Below, piece after piece: positions 1 through 8,637 of a DNA stretch of 64,000 bases. The stretch is from Aquimarina longa SW024 (lineage in GTDB: Bacteria > Bacteroidota > Bacteroidia > Flavobacteriales > Flavobacteriaceae): the NCBI RefSeq assembly GCF_001401755.1, contig NZ_KQ474105.1, positions 62,634-126,633 of the forward strand, read 5' to 3'. Position numbers and translations under genes: made by a program. The notes under the pieces are model-generated. The model was not told the DNA's origin. It did not search any database and was given only the letters and a program-made list of their open reading frames with translations. How positions within the stretch are numbered: position 1 is the first letter of the stretch; each line of letters begins with the position of its first letter.

Positions 1-1526
1 GAGCTAATGAGCTTACCACACAGATCAGTAGAATCCTTAGTGCACAGCCTGTGGTTTCTACATCTAGTGATTTGCAAAATATATGGGCATTGGATACTCT
101 GGCAGAAACCTACGGTTGGAAAGTAAAGAGTACGATAGATACCAATATGATTATTTCATTATTTGTAAATAGAAAACCTACAGCACTTATATTAAAAGTT
201 AACAATAAAGGAACACAGTATTTAGAGAAAACATGTCCAGATTTTGTAGATATATATTATGATATAAAAGATGTAGACACGAATGCTTATGAATTAATAC
301 TATATGTAGGCTACGAAATTGTAATAACAGCAACCCCTACACTTTCATTTTACCCTCCCTGTATAGCATTAGGTAGTGGGTGTGCTAAGGATATAGAATC
401 AGAATTATTAATAACAGGTATAGAAGAAGAATTAAAAAAACAACATATTGCTATAGAAAGTATCTACAGTATCGGATCAGCAAGTATTAAGCAAGAAGAA
501 CAGGCATACCTTGATTTTGCATCGCATTATAATATCCCTTTTGTAACCTATACAGGAGAAGAGCTAAATACCATAATGGTTGCTAATCCTTCAGAAGTGG
601 TAAAGAAAAAAGTAGGTGTTTATGGTGTTTCTGAAGCAGCAGCAGCATTACTTGCTAGCCAAGAAAAATGGGTAGTAGAAAAAACAAAAGCGTTGACATC
701 ATCAGGTAAAAAATTCACCTATGCGCTAAGTCTTTCTGTAAGATATGAACGTCGAGCTAACATTGCTATTATAGGTGCGGGATCGGGAGATCCTGAGTTA
801 CTGACCATAAAAGGGCAGCATGTTTTAGAAAACGCAGATTGTATCTTATACGCAGGAAGCTTAGTGCCAGAAGCGCTTACGCATATGGCAAAAGAAGGTG
901 CTTTGGTGAGAAATTCTGCTTCGATGACACTAGAGGAACAAATAAGGATCATTGATGAGTATTATACACAGGGCAAGTCTATTGTACGTCTACATTCTGG
1001 TGATCCATCTATATATGGGGCGATACAAGAGCAAATGACTATTTTTGATGAAAAAGGATACGATTATTATATCGTTCCAGGAATTTCTTCATTTCAAGCA
1101 GCAGCAGCATATCTAAAATCAGAATTTACGATTCCAGAAGTAGCGCAAACCATTATTCTTACTCGTGGTGAAGGAAATACACCAATGCCAGAGCATGAGA
1201 AAATTGCCGATATGGCAAAACTACGTGCTACCATGTGTATATTTTTGAGTGTTGGGATTGCTAAAAAAATACAAGGACAACTCTTAGAGCATTATCCAGA
1301 GGATACACCACTAGCTATTTTGTATCGTGTAAGTTGGGAAGATCAGGAGGTATGGACAGGACAGCTTTCAGAATTAACTACAATTATCAAAGAAAATAAG
1401 CTAACACGTACAGTACTGATAGTAGTTGGAGAAGCAATAGGAGCTCGTAAGAACAGATCATGGTTGTATGACGATAAATGGCATCATATTTTTAGAAAAA
1501 AAGGAAAAATAATTCAATCTTCATGA
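1..1526 (+). CDS. CbiG-CobM fusion: cobalt-precorrin-5A hydrolase / precorrin-4 C11-methyltransferase (5' partial)
   Basis: This is a two-domain corrin-ring enzyme cut by the window start. The frame is open from base 3, and the first codons read ANELTTQISRILSAQPVVST, which resembles the CbiG N-terminal region, so the GTG at 51 is not the true start. Residues up to about 220 (counted from base 51) are CbiG-like. They include PSEVVKKKVGVYGVSEAAAAL, typical of the CbiG C-terminal domain that opens the delta-lactone ring. From about residue 235 a tetrapyrrole methylase follows with GAGSGDPELLTIKG (SAM site) and the HSGDPSIYGAIQEQ motif, as in CobM/CbiF. It overlaps the next gene by 4 bases (ATGA), so it is translationally coupled in a cobalamin operon. 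The fusion order is clear; which methylase carbon is used is inferred from family resemblance. Confidence 0.88.
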   Translation, partial: ANELTTQISRILSAQPVVSTSSDLQNIWALDTLAETYGWKVKSTIDTNMIISLFVNRKPTALILKVNNKGTQYLEKTCPDFVDIYYDIKDVDTNAYELILYVGYEIVITATPTLSFYPPCIALGSGCAKDIESELLITGIEEELKKQHIAIESIYSIGSASIKQEEQAYLDFASHYNIPFVTYTGEELNTIMVANPSEVVKKKVGVYGVSEAAAALLASQEKWVVEKTKALTSSGKKFTYALSLSVRYERRANIAIIGAGSGDPELLTIKGQHVLENADCILYAGSLVPEALTHMAKEGALVRNSASMTLEEQIRIIDEYYTQGKSIVRLHSGDPSIYGAIQEQMTIFDEKGYDYYIVPGISSFQAAAAYLKSEFTIPEVAQTIILTRGEGNTPMPEHEKIADMAKLRATMCIFLSVGIAKKIQGQLLEHYPEDTPLAILYRVSWEDQEVWTGQLSELTTIIKENKLTRTVLIVVGEAIGARKNRSWLYDDKWHHIFRKKGKIIQSS

Positions 1527-2254
1527 TACTTGTTTTTGGAGGTACTACAGAAGGTAAACAAGTAGCCAAAATATTAGATACGCTACAGTATCCGTACTAT
1601 TATTCTACCAAAACTAAAGTAGATTTTACAGGAACAGGAATTGCTATTTATGGGGCAATGACAAGAGCTCTATTAGAAACATTTTGTTTAGAACATGGGA
1701 TTACACATATTATTAATGCTTCTCATCCTTTTGCGGTGCAATTGCATCAGATGGTCTCTGATATTTTGTTAGAAATACCTTTGATACGGTTTCAAAGAAA
1801 GTTTTCTTCTAGAATAATTGATCCTCTGGTATCCTATGTAACCAGTTTTGAAGAAGCGATACAGCATTTTAATAAAAACAGCTATCAATCTCTATTAGCA
1901 TTATCAGGGGTACAGACGATTACAAAACTAGAATCTTATTGGAAAAATTATCCTACATGGTTTCGTATTTTGGATCGTGATGTTTCCAGAGCAATTGCAG
2001 CAGAAGTTGGTTTTCCAAAAGCCAAGCTAATTTTTGGGTATCCGCAATCTGTTGCAGATGAAACAATTTTATTTACCGAATTATCTCCAGAGGTGATTTT
2101 TACTAAAGAAAGTGGTAATAATGGTAAATTAGATGAAAAAATAGCAGCCGCATTGGCAGTTGCTATTCCGATTGTAATTCTTGAAAAACCACAAATCTCA
2201 AATCAATATCTTTGTGTCGATACCGCAGAAAAATTGATTAAAGCATTAGCCTGA
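1523..2254 (+). CDS. cobK: Precorrin-6A reductase
   Basis: This is a CobK/CbiJ-family reductase that reduces precorrin-6A (or its cobalt form) with NADPH in corrin ring synthesis. The 243-residue length is normal. The N-terminus ILVFGGTTEGKQVA carries the dinucleotide-binding turn typical of the family. Internal motifs INASHPFAVQL and the C-terminal IFTKESGNNGKLDEKI (close to the family TKxSG..GG..K pattern) support the call. The ATG lies within the stop of the upstream fusion gene, a 4-base overlap, and the cbiD start follows after 2 bases. The three genes therefore form one transcript. Confidence 0.88.
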   Translation: MILVFGGTTEGKQVAKILDTLQYPYYYSTKTKVDFTGTGIAIYGAMTRALLETFCLEHGITHIINASHPFAVQLHQMVSDILLEIPLIRFQRKFSSRIIDPLVSYVTSFEEAIQHFNKNSYQSLLALSGVQTITKLESYWKNYPTWFRILDRDVSRAIAAEVGFPKAKLIFGYPQSVADETILFTELSPEVIFTKESGNNGKLDEKIAAALAVAIPIVILEKPQISNQYLCVDTAEKLIKALA

Positions 2255-2256
2255 TT

Positions 2257-3354
2257 TTGGGAGAACTACAAGACATACCAGATAAACCATTACGTAGAGG
2301 GTATACTACAGGAGCTTGTGCTACAGCCTGTACCAAAGCAGCATTGTGGAGCCTAGTAACACAACAAAAAATTACAGAAACTAAAATAGAACTGCCTATC
2401 GGAGAAACGGTTATGTTTCAGGTAGAAGTTATGTTGTTAACGTCTAAAGAAAGTGTCTACACTACCATAAAAGACGCAGGTGATGATCCCGATATTACTC
2501 ATAAAGCAGAGATTACAGCTACAGTAACTTTAAACAATACAGGAACTATTATTTTTAGAAGAGGTGAAGGAGTCGGATTGGTTACCTTACCTGGATTAGA
2601 AATACCTGTAGGAGAGCCTGCGATTAATCCTGTACCTAGAGATATGATGCGTATCGTTTGTAAAAAAATACTATCAGATCATCAACTCGAAAAACATGGA
2701 GTAACCATTACTATATCTGTAAAAAATGGAGCGCAACTGGCTAAAAGAACATTGAATAGTCGTTTGGGAATACGGTATGGGATATCAATATTGGGAACTA
2801 CAGGTATTGTAACTCCATTCTCTGCAGCTTCATATATTGCAAGTATCCAACAAGGAATTGATGTAGCAATTGCTAATGGTAGGACATCGTTACTATTAAA
2901 CTCTGGAGCTAGGAGTGAAAAAATGCTAAAGGCTATATTTTCGGATATTTCGGATATTTCTTGTATACATTATGGAAATTGGATACAAGAGACCTTTGAA
3001 AAAATCCATCGATCCCCTCAAATCATTCAAGTGTCTATGGGTATTATGCTAGGGAAAGCGGCTAAATTAGCTCAGGGAAGAACCAATACGCATAGTGGAA
3101 AAACAACATGGGATAAAGATTTTATATACCAATTGGCGATAGAGACTGGTTATCCAGAAGAAATTGCTAACAAAGTTTTAGCATTAAATATGGCAGGGCG
3201 TCTAAGAGAAATTTTTACTTTTACCAGCCAAGAAAAATTTTATCAAAAATTAGCGCAACAATGCCATTATTATTGTCAGCAAATAGCACCACATGTGGCT
3301 ATTACGATATACCTGATTAATAGCGATGGAGCTTATATATCATATACTAGATGA
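2257..3354 (+). CDS. cbiD: Cobalt-precorrin-5B C1-methyltransferase
   Basis: CbiD methylates C1 of cobalt-precorrin-5B using S-adenosylmethionine in the anaerobic (cobalt-early) route. The signature RRGYTTGACATACTKAAL is at residues 14-31, with DAGDDPDITHKAEI, GEGVGLVTLPGL and LGTTGIVTPFSAASY further on, and the 365-residue length is normal. No ATG precedes the signature, so the start is most likely the TTG at 2257, two bases after the cobK stop. An unusual start with coupled translation fits this. Its presence with cbiG implies the anaerobic-type pathway. The stop overlaps the next gene by 4 bases. Confidence 0.93.
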   Translation: MGELQDIPDKPLRRGYTTGACATACTKAALWSLVTQQKITETKIELPIGETVMFQVEVMLLTSKESVYTTIKDAGDDPDITHKAEITATVTLNNTGTIIFRRGEGVGLVTLPGLEIPVGEPAINPVPRDMMRIVCKKILSDHQLEKHGVTITISVKNGAQLAKRTLNSRLGIRYGISILGTTGIVTPFSAASYIASIQQGIDVAIANGRTSLLLNSGARSEKMLKAIFSDISDISCIHYGNWIQETFEKIHRSPQIIQVSMGIMLGKAAKLAQGRTNTHSGKTTWDKDFIYQLAIETGYPEEIANKVLALNMAGRLREIFTFTSQEKFYQKLAQQCHYYCQQIAPHVAITIYLINSDGAYISYTR

Positions 3355-4064
3355 ACATAATGAATCTTGCTCGCCCATTAATAGCAGGGGTGTTACATTC
3401 TTTTGAACCAGATCATATGTCTGCAGTATCCGTACTGGCAGCAGAAAATGCCATTCAAAAAAAGAAAGTATCTTTTAAGACCGTGTTTACAGCTTCTCAG
3501 TGGGCTCTAGGACATTCGGTTACTTTATTAATGTTTGGAGGTATTGCGTTAGCATTTAGAGCAGCGTTACTTACTTTTGTAGAAAGTATCTCGTTTTGGG
3601 CAGAATTTTCTATTGGTCCTATTATGATTTGGCTAGGTATTACAGCAATCAGAAGAAATCATAAGATCAATGAAATGATGGAAGATCATAAAAAAATAGA
3701 AGCACATGAACATAGTGCTAGTAATCCAATTCATTTGCATGGTAAAACAGGAGAGGAAATCGCTATGAATCCTATTAATAGATCTTTTTGGATTGGTATG
3801 CTTCATGGATTAGCAGGTACAGGAGGTGCATTGACCTCTGCGTTAATTATTAGTGCGGATACTGTTTCTGATGCAATTCTAATATTAATTGTAGAGTCTA
3901 TAGGAATTATCTTATCTATGGCAATATACAGTTATGTTCTTATTTTTACGATGAGTCGTTTTATAGAACGTAATATGTCAATATTTAAGTGGATGAATGG
4001 GGTAGTAGGAGTGATTTCTATAGTTGTAGGGTTGATAATGCTACAGGGAACATTTTTTGGATAA
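3351..4064 (+). CDS. Nickel/cobalt (NicO/RcnA-like) permease
   Basis: This is a 237-residue membrane protein with about six hydrophobic segments. The first segment region carries HSFEPDHMSAVSVLA, the His/Asp motif of the NicO / high-affinity nickel-cobalt transporter superfamily, with ALGHSVTLL in the next helix and GMLHGLAGTGGAL after the loop. The central loop is His-rich (about residues 105-130), as in metal permeases. Its 4-base overlap with cbiD makes cobalt the likely substrate and uptake for the corrin ring the likely role. UreH/HupE-type nickel transport cannot be excluded. The start is the first ATG; a second ATG lies at 3360. Confidence 0.75.
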   Translation: MNIMNLARPLIAGVLHSFEPDHMSAVSVLAAENAIQKKKVSFKTVFTASQWALGHSVTLLMFGGIALAFRAALLTFVESISFWAEFSIGPIMIWLGITAIRRNHKINEMMEDHKKIEAHEHSASNPIHLHGKTGEEIAMNPINRSFWIGMLHGLAGTGGALTSALIISADTVSDAILILIVESIGIILSMAIYSYVLIFTMSRFIERNMSIFKWMNGVVGVISIVVGLIMLQGTFFG

Positions 4065-4343
4065 AGCATTCATGTATTTAGAAAAAATTGAATATATAAT
4101 ACGCTAGTGTTAATTAGCTATTTTCTTCACAATTATATGTTTATATAACTGTAAAAGCTGATATTTCCCCGAATTATTGTGGTTTTACCACAACTAAAAT
4201 TTATTTTTTATCAGTAGTTTAGTACTTAAATTTTTATAGAATAATTGAAGTTTATTTTAGCAGTCAGCATTTTAGTTTTTTTTGATCAAAAAGGCGATAT
4301 GAAAAAGCAAAAAAGACTTCTACATAAACAAAAATAAAAAATC
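4065..4343 (+). promoter_or_regulatory. Intergenic region upstream of aquaporin gene with two palindromes
   Basis: This stretch is AT-rich and holds no open frame. It contains an inverted repeat at 4177-4193 (TTGTGGT, 3-base spacer, ACCACAA) and a 14-base perfect palindrome at 4279-4292 (TTTTTGATCAAAAA) about 50 bases before the aquaporin ATG. Either could be an operator. The second resembles FNR/CRP half-sites without the usual 4-base spacer. No regulator is assigned. Confidence 0.35.
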
Positions 4344-5030
4344 ATGAAAAAATTAGTTTCAGAATTTATTGGAACCTTATGGTTAGTTTTAGGGGGGTGT
4401 GGAAGTGCAGTTTTAGCAGCAGCATATCCAGAATTAGGGATCGGTTTTGCAGGAGTCTCTATTGCTTTTGGTTTAACTGTGGTTACTATGGCATATGCTA
4501 TAGGGCATATCTCTGGATGTCACTTAAATCCTGCTGTATCTATCGGACTATGGATAGGAGGTCGTTTTGATAAAAAAGACTTATTACCATATATTGTTGC
4601 GCAAGTATTAGGAGGTATTGCAGGAGCAGGTATTCTATATCTTATCGCAAGTGGAAAATCAGGATTTGAGATAGGAGGATTTGCAGCTAATGGTTTTGGA
4701 GAACATTCTCCAGGGGGATATACTATGCAATCTGCATTGATAACAGAGGTTGTAATGACATTTATGTTTTTAATTATTATTTTAGGAGCCACACATTCTA
4801 AAGCGCCTAAAGGTTTTGCAGGATTAGCAATAGGATTGGGTTTAACATTAATTCATTTAATAAGTATACCTGTAACGAATACCTCTGTAAATCCAGCAAG
4901 AAGTACAAGTCAGGCATTATTTGTAGGTAGTTGGGCGATAGAACAACTTTGGTTATTCTGGATTGCTCCGATAATAGGAGCAATTTTAGCAGGAATCGTC
5001 TATAAATTTATTTCCTCAGAAGAAGAATAA
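4344..5030 (+). CDS. aqpZ: Aquaporin (MIP family), AqpZ-like
   Basis: This is an inner-membrane water channel of 228 residues with six hydrophobic helices. Both NPA boxes are present: HLNPAVSIGL after helix 2 and SVNPARSTSQ after helix 5. The N-terminus KKLVSEFIGTLWLVLGGCGSAV is characteristic of AqpZ. The histidine-bearing loop and short pore segments favour a water channel over a glycerol facilitator, although selectivity is inferred. It is monocistronic: a long non-coding leader precedes it and a strong hairpin terminator follows 20 bases after the stop. Confidence 0.92.
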   Translation: MKKLVSEFIGTLWLVLGGCGSAVLAAAYPELGIGFAGVSIAFGLTVVTMAYAIGHISGCHLNPAVSIGLWIGGRFDKKDLLPYIVAQVLGGIAGAGILYLIASGKSGFEIGGFAANGFGEHSPGGYTMQSALITEVVMTFMFLIIILGATHSKAPKGFAGLAIGLGLTLIHLISIPVTNTSVNPARSTSQALFVGSWAIEQLWLFWIAPIIGAILAGIVYKFISSEEE

Positions 5031-5050
5031 GAAATATCTAAATTAGTATA

Positions 5051-5092
5051 AGATCAGCCATAAAAATAGTACACTATTTTTATGGCTGATCT
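5051..5092 (+). terminator. Rho-independent terminator after aqpZ
   Basis: A perfect 20-base inverted repeat (arms 5051-5070 and 5073-5092, beginning AGATCAGCCATAAAAATAGT) with a very tight loop is followed by a T-rich run. It lies 20 bases after the aqpZ stop. Confidence 0.85.
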
Positions 5093-5174
5093 CTTTTACA
5101 AGTTTTTTTGGTATTACTTTTGGAGTATTTTTTTAAAGATTATAAAAAAAATTACTCAAAATGTAGATGACGGG

Positions 5175-5202
5175 GTAACATTTTACCTTAGTATGACACC
5201 TA
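5175..5202 (+). promoter_or_regulatory. Orphan copy of the GTAAC-N16-ACATATA promoter motif
   Basis: GTAAC at 5175-5179, then ATTTTACCTTAGTATG (16 bases), then ACACCTA at 5196-5202. The -35-like half matches four promoters in the 27-39 kb region exactly, and the spacing is the same. The -10-like half differs at two positions. It points rightward into about 580 bases with no coding frame, so it is either a decayed promoter or the start of a non-coding transcript. Confidence 0.4.
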
Positions 5203-5527
5203 TTTATATAGTTTTAATGGTACATCTATACTGATTAACCTAAATTAAATAAAAAGTGTTTCGCTTTTCAATTTTTATCAATTAACTTTTTTTGTTAATA
5301 ATATGTATTTATTGGTAGGGATTAAGTTATTGATAATCTATATTTTACAATATAATACTTGTCTTTTATTAAAATAATAATAATAAAAACAGTAAATAAC
5401 TTACGGGAAACCATAATTATTTAAATCGTTCTTCCTATATTGTACCATTAGGATTTTGAGCTAAATTATTCAAATATTGAAAAATGTTTATGAATAATTT
5501 ATTTTGAAAAAATATCCTTATTAATGG

Positions 5528-5646
5528 TTGATTTATTAAATCAATCGTTATTCAAACCCTGCTTTTGTTGGCTCGCCAAAGTTTTGCAATTGCGGGGTTA
5601 TTTATGATTAAAAACTACTATTATAGTAAGTTTTCTAACGATTGAT
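5528..5646. other. Structured non-coding element with nested inverted repeats
   Basis: In the 5093-5786 gene-free stretch, a 17-base palindrome (5528-5544, TTGATTTA-T-TAAATCAA) leads into a nested structure. The outer arms are ATCAATCGTTA (about 5540-5550) and TAACGATTGAT (about 5636-5646). The middle arms are AACCC-TGC and GC-GGGGTT, and the inner hairpin is TTGGC-TC-GCCAA. The middle is much more GC-rich than the flanks. It could be a small RNA, a miniature repeat element or a compound terminator. The rest of the gap is plain AT-rich sequence. Confidence 0.4.
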
Positions 5647-5786
5647 GTCTTAGTAAATTTTTGTATTAATTCAAAGTTAAAACTAATAATTGAGAATTCC
5701 TCATGAGATTATGTAAGAAAAAACATCAAATCAATGTAAATCCAACCTGCACTTTTAAAAGTAAAAAATTACAATATATTAATAGT

Positions 5787-6455
5787 CTATAAAAGACCTA
5801 AATCTTTAGTCATAGCTACCAAATGAATAGCATTTTTGGCTTTAAAATTATATTTTAATTTATTAAGTCTTTTTTCTATAGAACTTGTACTATTAGGAGA
5901 AATATGATTTTTCTTAAAATAGTTTCCTATCTGCTCTTGGGTAAGACCATCTGATAAATATTTTAGAAGTAAAAGATCATAATCTTTAAGTTCGAATACA
6001 TTGTTTTTACTCATTGCACTTTCTAATTGAGGAGATACATAAGTATAATTATTATAGACTTCTGTAACACATTTTACTAATTCATTTAGTCCGTATCGAC
6101 CTTTACAAACATACCCATCAATGCGTTGTTTATTAAAAAAAGATTTAATTTTACCGGGTCTATCTTCCATAGAATATACAATAACTTTTATAGTAGGTTG
6201 TATAACTCGTATTGCTTCTATGAGTTGAATCCCCGAAATTAATTTTCGTTCTCTATGACTTTCTTTAAAAGAGAGATCTGTAATTAGGAGATCGAAAGGA
6301 GCATTATCATTATAAGCTCTTCTAAATTTTAAATAAGCATCATCGCAATATTTAGTTTGTTGTATTTCATTAATCCCAGTTCTTTCATTAAGAATATGAG
6401 CTATACCATGACTAATGCTACCTAAATCTTCTGAAACTAAAACTTTATTAAACAT
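5787..6455 (-). CDS. NarL/LuxR-type response regulator
   Basis: This is a DNA-binding output protein of a two-component system, about 222 residues from the ATG at 6455. That ATG is preferred over upstream frame starts because FNKVLVSEDLGSI begins the receiver domain. The phospho-acceptor Asp is in FDLLITDLSF and the conserved Lys region is GYVCKGRYGL. The C-terminal GerE-like helix-turn-helix covers LSDGLTQEQIGNYFKKNHIS and the following helix. The start lies 16 bases after the stop of the sensor kinase, so the two are co-transcribed and almost certainly form a cognate pair. The target genes and signal are not visible. Confidence 0.85.
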   Translation of the reverse strand: MFNKVLVSEDLGSISHGIAHILNERTGINEIQQTKYCDDAYLKFRRAYNDNAPFDLLITDLSFKESHRERKLISGIQLIEAIRVIQPTIKVIVYSMEDRPGKIKSFFNKQRIDGYVCKGRYGLNELVKCVTEVYNNYTYVSPQLESAMSKNNVFELKDYDLLLLKYLSDGLTQEQIGNYFKKNHISPNSTSSIEKRLNKLKYNFKAKNAIHLVAMTKDLGLL

Positions 6456-6471
6456 ATGTGTTTTGTTGTAA

Positions 6472-8400
6472 TTAATTTGGGAAATATATCCTAGCTTTAA
6501 AACCTTTTCCTTTTTCAGAATCAAAGATAAACGATCCTCCTATTGTTTTTATACGGTTTTCCGTATTACGGAGCCCATTACTATATATTATTTCTTTTTT
6601 AGATACTCCAACGCCAGTATCAGCATAGGTGATCATTATATTTTTTGAATTCTTTTTAAATGCAATTGCTACAAGTTCAGCTTGGCTATGTTTTTTCATA
6701 TTTACCATTAATTCTTGTAGTGTACGATGTACAATAATCTTTTTTTCTGGTGTTATGGATTGCCAATTAATTTCATCAATACCTTTTATAATAATTTTAG
6801 TATTATTGGTGCTATAACTGCTTAACATTCCGCTAAGTTCTGTAGTATATTCCTGACCAGTTCTGAAACTATTATGTTCTCTAGAGATATCTCGAGTACT
6901 ATTATAAATAGTCTCTAATTTGTCTAAAACATCATGGTTGTTTTGATTATTTTGGATTTGTACCATAACATGATAGATATCATTAGCTAACTCATCATGT
7001 AGTTTTTTAGAAATGCGAGTTTCTGCATTATAGACCTCTCGTATTTTTTCTCTTTTATGTCGTTGTCTAAATAAATAGAAAACCAGTCCTCCGCCTAAAA
7101 GGAGTAGTAAAGTACTAAAAAGATAGATAATTTGTTGCTGTTCTTTTTTTGCAGTTTCTGCTTTTAGAATTAAATTTTCAGTAGTGAGTTTGTCATTTTC
7201 ATACCGAGTTACAGCATAAATCTCTCGGTTATTTTGGTTAATTTCTTTTATTTTATTATAAATTTCTTTAAACTCTTTGGCTTCTACATTGGTAGCTTCT
7301 CTTAACTCAAATATAAATCCAAGAGCCTCAAGAATGGATGTTAAGCTGTGTAATTTTTTTGCATTATGATAGGCCGATTCAGCATGGTTTAATGCTTTTA
7401 TTTTATCTTTTTCTAGATAATATTTAGTTAAATAGATATTATTACCTATCAAACCTTTAATATCTTTAATCTCATTGCATAAATACAAGGCTTCTAACAG
7501 TAAAGCTTCTGATTTCTTATTGTTTTTATTTTTTAACCACAAAATATATCCTAGATTACCTAATACTCTGGCGTACTTGCTCTTATTTTTTTGTACTATA
7601 GAATCAGATACTAATGATTTTAATAATAATATTGCATTTATATAATCACCTTGGTTAGCTAATATATTTGCTTTTGTATTTTTTAGAATTTGAATTCTAC
7701 TAGAATTAGTATCTAATTTAAAAGCTTTTTCATTATATTTTAAGGCTTCAGTATAGTTTTTTTGCTCTCTATTGGCTACAGAAATAATGTGGTATAAACC
7801 TGCTATGTTTTTTATATTAGATGTTTTTTCAATGTATTTAACTCCATCAATAGCTGTAGTTTTACTCCCTAAATAATCCCCTAAAGACGCTTGGATGTTT
7901 GCCATTTGTAGTAAGTTTTTGCCTGCTTTAGCACTATCTTTACCAATCCTTGATATTTTAAATCCTTGATTATAATAATCAAAGGCATCTACTAGTTGAT
8001 TATTATTTTTATGGTACCTTCCTAATTTAAATAACGCATGTTTGATATAAATAGTGTCGTTATTTTGCTTCGCTAAATTATAAAGTTGATGTGAATATTT
8101 AATAGCACTATCATAGTTTTTAATTCTACCCAAAAGCATCGTTTTTTGCATCAAACCATTGTAAATTAAAGAATTATGTCGAGATAATGATATTCCTTCT
8201 AAAAAAGAGTTTACATAATGTAAGCGATCTGGTATTGATAAGGAATCAGCTTTGCTTAATCTATAATATTGAGTGATACTATCTAATTCTTTTATAGATA
8301 AAGTATAAGGTACTTTTGTTTGAGCAAAAGAAGGAATAGTATTACATAATAATAGTAGAAATATACTATAAAACAGGAAATCAACGCGCCAAAGTTTCAT
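6472..8400 (-). CDS. TPR-containing sensor histidine kinase (NarX/LiaS-like HisKA_3 type)
   Basis: This 642-residue sensor has a signal peptide (residues 1-26, ending SFAQ). A long helical region of tetratricopeptide-like repeats follows (about 60-390), then one transmembrane helix (about 425-445). The dimerisation helix has the phospho-acceptor His in ISKKLHDELANDIYHVM. The C-terminal ATPase domain has MVNMKKHSQA (N-box) and YADTGVGV (G-box). The layout puts the TPR domain in the periplasm and the kinase inside, common in Bacteroidota. It is followed by its response regulator. The ATG is only 18 bases after the right arm of a hairpin, suggesting expression by read-through or from a promoter within that hairpin region. 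Confidence 0.88.
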   Translation of the reverse strand: MKLWRVDFLFYSIFLLLLCNTIPSFAQTKVPYTLSIKELDSITQYYRLSKADSLSIPDRLHYVNSFLEGISLSRHNSLIYNGLMQKTMLLGRIKNYDSAIKYSHQLYNLAKQNNDTIYIKHALFKLGRYHKNNNQLVDAFDYYNQGFKISRIGKDSAKAGKNLLQMANIQASLGDYLGSKTTAIDGVKYIEKTSNIKNIAGLYHIISVANREQKNYTEALKYNEKAFKLDTNSSRIQILKNTKANILANQGDYINAILLLKSLVSDSIVQKNKSKYARVLGNLGYILWLKNKNNKKSEALLLEALYLCNEIKDIKGLIGNNIYLTKYYLEKDKIKALNHAESAYHNAKKLHSLTSILEALGFIFELREATNVEAKEFKEIYNKIKEINQNNREIYAVTRYENDKLTTENLILKAETAKKEQQQIIYLFSTLLLLLGGGLVFYLFRQRHKREKIREVYNAETRISKKLHDELANDIYHVMVQIQNNQNNHDVLDKLETIYNSTRDISREHNSFRTGQEYTTELSGMLSSYSTNNTKIIIKGIDEINWQSITPEKKIIVHRTLQELMVNMKKHSQAELVAIAFKKNSKNIMITYADTGVGVSKKEIIYSNGLRNTENRIKTIGGSFIFDSEKGKGFKARIYFPN

Positions 8401-8418
8401 TCCTCTAAAATACTAAAT

Positions 8419-8464
8419 AAATTGGCTGCATACAGTAGATTTTTATACTGTATGCAGCCAATTT
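8419..8464 (-). terminator. Hairpin between small lipoprotein gene and sensor kinase
   Basis: A perfect 19-base inverted repeat (8419-8437 and 8446-8464, core AAATTGGCTGCATACAGTA) with an 8-base loop. It starts 12 bases after the lipoprotein stop and ends 19 bases before the kinase start, reading leftward. It is either a terminator or an attenuator that sets the kinase level. Confidence 0.7.
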
Positions 8465-8475
8465 ATCTAGCTTTT

Positions 8476-8637
8476 TTAATTCCCTCCTTCATCTTCTTCT
8501 TCATATTGACCATCATTGCCTACAGTAGCAACTTGGTCTATAGAAGTATCTTCATTATCAGCAATAGTATCCGCTGTACAAGATATAAAACTAGAAGTTA
8601 TAAATAGGGCTATCAATATGTAAAAAACAGTTTTCAT
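8476..8637 (-). CDS. Small acidic lipoprotein
   Basis: This is a 53-residue precursor from the ATG at 8637. It has a Lys start, a hydrophobic stretch and the lipobox SSFISC, so the mature protein begins at Cys. The mature part is about 34 residues and strongly acidic, ending EEEDEGGN. No domain is recognised. It sits upstream of the TPR sensor kinase on the same strand, so it could be a periplasmic partner or ligand of that sensor; this is context only. An alternative upstream start (8664) would put a basic tail before the signal peptide and is less likely. Confidence 0.6.
   Translation of the reverse strand: MKTVFYILIALFITSSFISCTADTIADNEDTSIDQVATVGNDGQYEEEDEGGN

Noticed and set aside
51..53. 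GTG at 51 as the start of the first gene
   Set aside because: The frame is open to the window edge, and the residues before it continue a CbiG N-terminal domain.
719..952. Antisense frames inside conserved genes (for example 719-952, 4520-4792, 12405-12764, 52128-52544)
   Set aside because: They lie opposite strongly conserved coding sequences, and their translations show no domains or signal peptides.
4065..4343. Cobalamin riboswitch near the cob genes
   Set aside because: The operon's 5' end is outside the window, and no B12-box sequence was seen in the downstream gap.
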